DNA of 64,000 nt from Melghirimyces thermohalophilus (GTDB taxonomy: Bacteria > Bacillota > Bacilli > Thermoactinomycetales > DSM-45169), in contig NZ_FMZA01000005.1 in NCBI RefSeq assembly GCF_900102685.1, positions 124,001 through 188,000 on the forward strand, read 5' to 3'. The notes beneath the pieces are model-generated. The model did no database searches and was not told where the DNA came from. It saw only the letters and a list, made by a program, of their open reading frames with translations. Positions 63,276 to 64,000 of the stretch are shown here, one piece after another. The position numbers and the translations under genes were made by a program. Numbering within the stretch: the stretch's first letter is position 1; each line of letters begins with the position of its first letter.

Positions 63276-64000
63276 TTGAAAGGAACTGCCATATTTCGGG
63301 TTCCATCTGAGGTGTTGTACGGACGTGACGCTTTCACCCAAGTAGGGGAAAAGGTGGCGGCTCTGGGGCGGAAAGCGTTGGTGATCAGCGATCCGGTGAT
63401 GGAAAGAATCGGATATGTGGATCGATGTCGACAATTTCTTCAGCAAGCCGGTCGGCCCCATGGGTCCTATCTGGGAGTCGATTCGGAGCCGACGGATCGG
63501 CATGTGGCGGAAGCGCTGGAGCAGTTTCAAAGGGAACAATGTGATGTGATTGTCTCCCTCGGCGGCGGCAGTTGTATCGACACAGGCAAGGCGGTAGCCA
63601 TTCTCGCTGCTAATGGTGGGGATATCAGCCAATATGTGGGTGGTAAAAAAGTGGTGCAGCAGCCATCGGTCCCTCTCATCGCCATTCCGACCACGGCGGG
63701 AACCGGGTCGGAGGTGACCGATGTCACCGTGATCACCCAAACGGCCACCGATGTGAAATTGATGGTGAAACATCCCGCCTTAACCCCTGCGGTGGCAATA
63801 GTGGATCCGGTGTTGACCGTCTCCTCGCCTCCGCATGTAACGGCGTCGACCGGGGTGGATGCACTCTGTCATGCGGTGGAAGCGTATATCTCCCGCCGGG
63901 CTCATCCTTTGACAGACAGCCATGCTCGATCAGCGATCGATCGAATCTACCGGTACCTGCGACGGGCGTACAAGGATGGTAAGGACCTGGAAGCCCGGGA
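63276..64000 (+). CDS. iron-containing alcohol dehydrogenase (partial at window end)
   Basis: The first 241 codons of a group III alcohol dehydrogenase; the end lies beyond the window. TTG 63276 follows GGGGGAGGAAA. The NAD-binding motif is SLGGGSCIDTGKAVA, then IPTTAGTGSEVT, and the metal-binding HAVEAYISR contributes a His. The start FRVPSEVLYGRDA is typical. It would reduce aldehydes or oxidise alcohols with NAD(H). Specific substrate unknown. Confidence 0.92.
   Translation, partial: MKGTAIFRVPSEVLYGRDAFTQVGEKVAALGRKALVISDPVMERIGYVDRCRQFLQQAGRPHGSYLGVDSEPTDRHVAEALEQFQREQCDVIVSLGGGSCIDTGKAVAILAANGGDISQYVGGKKVVQQPSVPLIAIPTTAGTGSEVTDVTVITQTATDVKLMVKHPALTPAVAIVDPVLTVSSPPHVTASTGVDALCHAVEAYISRRAHPLTDSHARSAIDRIYRYLRRAYKDGKDLEAR

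Overview
The window comes from a Gram-positive, endospore-forming Firmicute of moderately high GC. It is most likely a member of the Thermoactinomycetaceae (Kroppenstedtia/Desmospora/Melghirimyces-like). Supporting signs are SigI-RsgI, Spo0M, an AbrB-type regulator, the sufCDSUB order, the acetylase DAP branch, strong AGGAGG ribosome binding sites with many TTG and GTG starts, and a phenylalanine dehydrogenase that resembles (from memory) the Thermoactinomyces intermedius enzyme. No tRNA, rRNA, CRISPR array, prophage or intact insertion sequence was recognised.

Layout. 1-3.6 kb: arylamine N-acetyltransferase (-), bacilliredoxin, AIM24 protein, HAD phosphatase, esterase (-). 3.6-6.5 kb: sigI-rsgI and an AbrB-like regulator with a predicted zinc ribbon. 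6.5-11.3 kb: phenylalanine dehydrogenase followed by E1alpha, E1beta and E2 of a 2-oxoacid dehydrogenase, with no E3. 11.3-14 kb: featureless gap, spo0M (-), a membrane GAF-like protein and a small partner. 14-18.8 kb: MBL hydrolase, then a MarR-controlled efflux operon (MarR, two HlyD-like adaptors, 14-TM pump). 18.8-23 kb: orphan oxidase subunit IV, a membrane protein, then a minus-strand run of EamA, APH-like kinase, TlpA-like protein and UppP. 23-31.8 kb: small and TPR-like proteins, quinone oxidoreductase, CMD protein, a nitroreductase behind a structured leader with a terminator next to its RBS, oligoendopeptidase F, a broken GNAT gene, a short repeat pair, phosphatase, DUF962 protein, and DJ-1/PfpI coupled to a Cys-rich miniprotein.

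32-37.3 kb: complete sufCDSUB iron-sulfur cluster operon. 37.4-43.6 kb: CPBP protease, YuiF-like permease, remnant of a sodium:solute symporter, secreted penicillin-acylase-family enzyme. 43.8-46.9 kb (-): dapH, a class III aminotransferase and dapL, a plausible three-step acetyl-DAP block for lysine and peptidoglycan. 47-52.8 kb: peptide-binding lipoprotein, aceB-aceA glyoxylate shunt, lipoprotein. 52.8-54.1 kb: a zone of decayed genes. 54.1-62 kb: CDF exporter (-), then cobT-cobD-cobU-cobS-cobC, three small genes, and cbiZ-cbiB. Together these cover cobinamide salvage and lower-ligand assembly without corrin-ring synthesis. 62-64 kb: sulfurtransferase and the 5' part of an iron-containing alcohol dehydrogenase cut by the window end.

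The points most worth following are the leader and terminator directly upstream of the nitroreductase RBS (25.7-26.0 kb), the overlapping inverted repeats upstream of sufC, the RsgI that lacks the usual Asn-Pro dipeptide, the Cys-rich miniprotein coupled to DJ-1/PfpI, the class III aminotransferase inside the dap operon, and the MarR operator palindrome.
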